A DNA stretch of 8,540 nt from Nitrogeniibacter sp041600915 (GTDB lineage: Bacteria; Pseudomonadota; Gammaproteobacteria; Burkholderiales; Rhodocyclaceae): NCBI GenBank assembly GCA_041600915.1, contig JBFIJC010000148.1, forward strand, positions 1 to 8,540. The letters are read 5' to 3'. The notes below the pieces were generated by a model. That model was not told the origin of the DNA and searched no databases. It worked only from the letters and a program-made list of their open reading frames with translations. The position numbers were made by a program, and so were the translations under genes. Of the stretch, positions 6,208 through 8,540 are shown piece after piece (position 1 is the first letter of the stretch; the number at the start of each line of letters is the position of its first letter).

Positions 6208-7172
6208 AAGGCCGATTCCTGGAGCAGATCATGCTCATGCTGGGGCAGGCGCCGAAGAAGCCGGTCGAGTTCACGCCCGAAGCCCAGAAGATTCACAAGA
6301 TGAAGCGCATGACCAAGGATGATTTCGAGGCCATGAAGCAGCATGTGCGTGATCATGCCCTTGAAAAAAACACCTGGCGGAACCGTCGCTGGACGGTGCT
6401 GATTCTGGTGAACATCTTGTTCACCTTCTCGTTCTGGCTCGATATCCAGATTCTCGAAGGCGCGCTCACCGCCTCGCGCTTTGTCGGCTTTCACCTCATC
6501 GACCTGAATTCCGCCTTGCAGGTGATGCTGGCGCACAAGCACATCATCGTGAACCTGTTCATTGGCACCGCTACGGTGTTTTTGCTGTGGGCGGCGCTGG
6601 GCGGGCGGAGCTTCTGCTCCTGGGTGTGCCCCTACCATCTGGTCGCCGAGCTGTTCGAAAAGCTCCACCTCAAGCTGGTCGCCAAAAAGCTGGTCACCGA
6701 CCACGAGTTCCACCGTGGTGCGCGCACCGTGCTGTGGGTGCTGTTTACGCTGCTGGCGGTGGTGACCGGCTTTACGGTGTTCGAAACCCTGTCGCCGACC
6801 GGCATTCTGAGTCGCGCCCTGATTTACGGGCCGAGCCTGGCGCTGGGTTGGGTGGCGCTGCTGCTGGTGTTCGAGGTGGTATATTCTCGTCGCGCCTGGT
6901 GCCGTTACATCTGCCCCATTGGCCTGACCTACGGCGCGGTCGGTGTGATTTCGCCCGTGCGCGTGGTGTATGACCTAAATCATTGCTTCCACGAGGGTGA
7001 CTGCCGCAAAGTGTGCCTCGTGCCCCACGTGCTCGAAGTCGTCATCAAGGGCCGTTCGCCGGACGTCAAAGTCCCGATCGGGCCCGACTGCACCCGCTGC
7101 GGTCTGTGCGTGGATACCTGCCCCAGCGGTGCCCTCAAGTTCGAGGTCAAGGGGCTTAACAAGCTGCTTTAA
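6204..7172 (+). CDS. nosH: NosH, membrane [4Fe-4S] quinol dehydrogenase subunit (NapH-like)
   Basis: 322-residue inner-membrane protein of the NapH/NosR iron-sulphur family, the likely membrane partner of NosG in taking electrons from quinol. A charged N-terminal region of about 60 residues is followed by four hydrophobic segments (about 64-84, 113-132, 174-194, 210-227). Two CxxxCP motifs end loops beside the membrane: CSWVCP (138-143) and CRYICP (233-238). The C-terminal ferredoxin domain holds CTRCGLCVDTCP (296-307) and, before it, CFHEGDCRKVC (261-271). In this last motif the second position of the usual CxxCxxCxxxC is Glu264, not Cys. ATG 6204 is chosen over earlier in-frame codons because it overlaps the nosG stop (ATGA) and has GGGAGGG at 6191-6197 before it. 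Ten bases separate it from nosF. Confidence 0.93.
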   Translation: MKGRFLEQIMLMLGQAPKKPVEFTPEAQKIHKMKRMTKDDFEAMKQHVRDHALEKNTWRNRRWTVLILVNILFTFSFWLDIQILEGALTASRFVGFHLIDLNSALQVMLAHKHIIVNLFIGTATVFLLWAALGGRSFCSWVCPYHLVAELFEKLHLKLVAKKLVTDHEFHRGARTVLWVLFTLLAVVTGFTVFETLSPTGILSRALIYGPSLALGWVALLLVFEVVYSRRAWCRYICPIGLTYGAVGVISPVRVVYDLNHCFHEGDCRKVCLVPHVLEVVIKGRSPDVKVPIGPDCTRCGLCVDTCPSGALKFEVKGLNKLL

Positions 7173-7182
7173 GCGACCCCGG

Positions 7183-8055
7183 ATGATTCGTTTCGATAGC
7201 GTAAAAAAACTGTTCCGGCGTCACCCCGTTCTTGACGGCGTGACGCTGGACATCGCCACCGGCGAACGTATTGCCCTGATCGGCTCCAACGGTGCGGGTA
7301 AAACCACGCTGATCCGCTGCCTCCTTGGTGAATACACCTTCGACGGCGAGGTGCTGGTCGATGGCGAATCGCCGCGCAAGCAGCGCGCCAGCGTGCTGGG
7401 CAAGATCGGTTTCGTGCCCCAGCTGCCACCGCCGCTGAAAATGCCGGTGGGTCAGCTGGTGCGCTTTGCGGCCGCGGTGTGCGATAGCGACCCCGGCCGG
7501 ATCGAGACCATCGGCACGCGGCTCGGTCTCAATATCGACGAACTGCGCAACCGCCCCTTCAATCGCCTCTCCGGCGGCATGAAGCAAAAGCTGCTGATCG
7601 CCATCGCGCTCGGGCGCGACGTGAAGGTGCTGGTGCTCGACGAGCCCGCCGCCAACCTCGACCCCGAAGCCCGCCACATTTTCTTCAATCTGCTCGCCGA
7701 GCGCATTGAAAACACCTCGATGATCATCTCCAGCCACCGTCTCGACGAAGTGGCCCAGCTGGTCAATCGCGTGATCGAGATGGACATGGGCAAGGTCGTG
7801 CTGGATGACCGCGTGGCCGACGACGCCAATCTGGCCGCACTGCTCAACACCAAGCTGCGGCTGCATCGCCCGGATGACGCGATCGCCCGGGCATTGACCG
7901 AATGGAGTTTCACCGACGTTGGCGAAGGCACCGAGTGGCACGGCCTGGTGGCCGGCCCCGATCGCCTGCGTTTTCTCGGCATGCTCTCGCGCTACGTGGG
8001 CCTGCTCAAGGGCATCGATATGGTCGAGATCGACCCGGGAGTCACGCTGCAATGA
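7183..8055 (+). CDS. nosF: NosF, ABC transporter ATPase for CuZ maturation
   Basis: 290-residue cytoplasmic nucleotide-binding subunit that powers the NosDFY complex, thought to supply or rearrange sulphur and copper for the CuZ site. All ABC motifs are present: Walker A GSNGAGKTT (34-42), Q-loop Gln80 (FVPQ), signature LSGGMKQK (129-136), Walker B VLVLDE (149-154), D-loop NLDP (158-161) and switch His185 (SSHR). A C-terminal accessory region of about 100 residues follows, as is usual for NosF. Length is close to the family norm of about 300. The start at 7183 gives MIRFDSVKKLF, a typical opening. No good Shine-Dalgarno precedes it (GCGACCCCGG in the 10-base gap after nosH), so translation probably depends on coupling to nosH. 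The stop overlaps the nosL start by four bases. Confidence 0.95.
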   Translation: MIRFDSVKKLFRRHPVLDGVTLDIATGERIALIGSNGAGKTTLIRCLLGEYTFDGEVLVDGESPRKQRASVLGKIGFVPQLPPPLKMPVGQLVRFAAAVCDSDPGRIETIGTRLGLNIDELRNRPFNRLSGGMKQKLLIAIALGRDVKVLVLDEPAANLDPEARHIFFNLLAERIENTSMIISSHRLDEVAQLVNRVIEMDMGKVVLDDRVADDANLAALLNTKLRLHRPDDAIARALTEWSFTDVGEGTEWHGLVAGPDRLRFLGMLSRYVGLLKGIDMVEIDPGVTLQ

Positions 8056-8495
8056 GCCGTCGCCACTTTTTCCGGCAGATGGGCGCCCTTGCCGCTGTGC
8101 CCCTTGCCGGCAGCCTGCTCACGGCCTGCGCCGAGGACCCGAACACCGGCCCGGTCGAGGTCAAGTGGGATCGTGACCCCTGCGAGCGCTGCAACATGGT
8201 GCTCTCCGACCGTCACTACGCCGCCCAGATCCGCGATCCGCAGAAGGTGCCGCACAAGTTCGATGACTTCGGCGATGCCATCATCTTCATGAAGGAAAAG
8301 GGCTGGCCGGAAGACCAGATCGAATTCTGGGTCAATGACTACAAAACCGGGCTGTGGATCAACGCCTTCAAGGCGCGTTACTTTGGCGGCAAGATGACAC
8401 CGATGGGCTACGGCCTCGGCGCCACCACCATCCCCAATCCCGGCGACATGTCCTACGAAGAAGCCAAGCAGAACGTGCTGGCGCGAGGCAAGTAA
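8052..8495 (+). CDS. nosL: NosL, copper-binding lipoprotein chaperone
   Basis: 147-residue periplasm-facing lipoprotein that delivers Cu(I) for NosZ assembly, acting with NosDFY. The signal is unusual: MSRRHFFRQMG carries a twin-arginine motif (SRRHFFR, residues 2-8), then a hydrophobic stretch and the lipobox LTAC with lipidated Cys26. The copper motif C44-x2-C47-x-M49 lies in DPCERCNMVLSDRHYAAQ, as in NosL proteins, and KMTPMGYGLGA is further on. The start at 8052 overlaps the nosF stop (ATGA); longer in-frame starts lie within nosF and would bury the signal. It is shorter than many NosL proteins. Its place between nosF and the next ABC-type gene differs from the nosDFYL order of classical clusters. 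Confidence 0.95.
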   Translation: MSRRHFFRQMGALAAVPLAGSLLTACAEDPNTGPVEVKWDRDPCERCNMVLSDRHYAAQIRDPQKVPHKFDDFGDAIIFMKEKGWPEDQIEFWVNDYKTGLWINAFKARYFGGKMTPMGYGLGATTIPNPGDMSYEEAKQNVLARGK

Positions 8496-8540
8496 ATGAA
8501 ACACCTGTGGCTCACCGCCAAGCTCGACTTGGTCGAATCC
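8496..8540 (+). CDS. nosY: Probable NosY permease, first 15 codons only
   Basis: An ATG at 8496 abuts the nosL stop, with GAGG at 8485-8488 as ribosome site. It opens MKHLWLTAKLDLVES, resembling the amphipathic N-terminus of ABC-2 type permeases of the NosY kind (a short start, then an AxxDL(V/I)E segment before the first membrane helix). NosF needs a permease partner and none is seen elsewhere in the window, which supports nosY. The window ends at codon 15, so the identity is mainly inferred from context. Confidence 0.6.
   Translation, partial: MKHLWLTAKLDLVES

Noticed and set aside
7156..8052. 298-codon open frame on the - strand
   Set aside because: Shadow of nosF, whose ABC motifs are all intact on the + strand.
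1..8540. CRISPR arrays, tRNA/rRNA genes, insertion sequences or attachment sites
   Set aside because: No repeated spacers, RNA gene cores, transposase motifs or flanking direct repeats were seen; the repeats present are short hairpins between genes.

Overview
The window is the 5'-truncated left part of a nitrous oxide reduction (nos) locus. It runs left to right on the + strand throughout and is almost fully coding. In order it holds nosZ (3' three-quarters), a monohaem cytochrome c, a dihaem c4-like cytochrome, nosB, nosD, nosG, nosH, nosF, nosL and the first 15 codons of a gene that is probably nosY. The gene set (nosB, a NapG/NapH-like nosG/nosH pair and separate small cytochromes, with no nosR or nosX in view) and the CuA loop of NosZ (C-TEF-C-SAL-H-LE-M) mark it as a clade II ('atypical') nos cluster. 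High GC, gene order and the cytochromes suggest a betaproteobacterium, most likely of the Rhodocyclales (Dechloromonas/Azospira/Thauera type). This is a judgement from memory, not a search.

Layout. Bases 2-1381 carry the C-terminal part of NosZ with four of the seven CuZ histidines, the complete CuA site and an unusual helical C-terminal tail. Bases 1385-1449 hold a strong intrinsic terminator overlapping a possible FNR-type promoter. The monohaem cytochrome (1464-1775) and the dihaem cytochrome (1940-2653) follow. Between them lie a stem-loop and a perfect FNR/Anr/Dnr box, TTGATGGGTATCAA, at 1863-1876. A second strong stem-loop follows the dihaem gene. From 2838 a tightly coupled operon runs nosB-D-G-H-F-L-Y. 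The B/D, D/G, G/H and F/L junctions are 4-base stop/start overlaps, H-F has a 10-base gap and L-Y abut.

How the genes fit together. NosG (Tat-exported, four [4Fe-4S]) and NosH (membrane, [4Fe-4S]) resemble the NapGH quinol dehydrogenase module. They would feed electrons from the quinone pool, through one or both periplasmic cytochromes, to the CuA site of NosZ. NosD (beta-helix), NosF (ATPase) and NosY (permease) form the CuZ maturation complex, and NosL is the copper-binding lipoprotein chaperone. NosB is a clade II membrane protein of unknown biochemistry.

The system itself is known. The points of interest are the placement of the cytochromes, the internal regulatory signals, the NosZ tail, a Cys-to-Glu change in a NosH cluster motif, a Tat-type lipoprotein signal on NosL and a ligand-rich loop in NosB.
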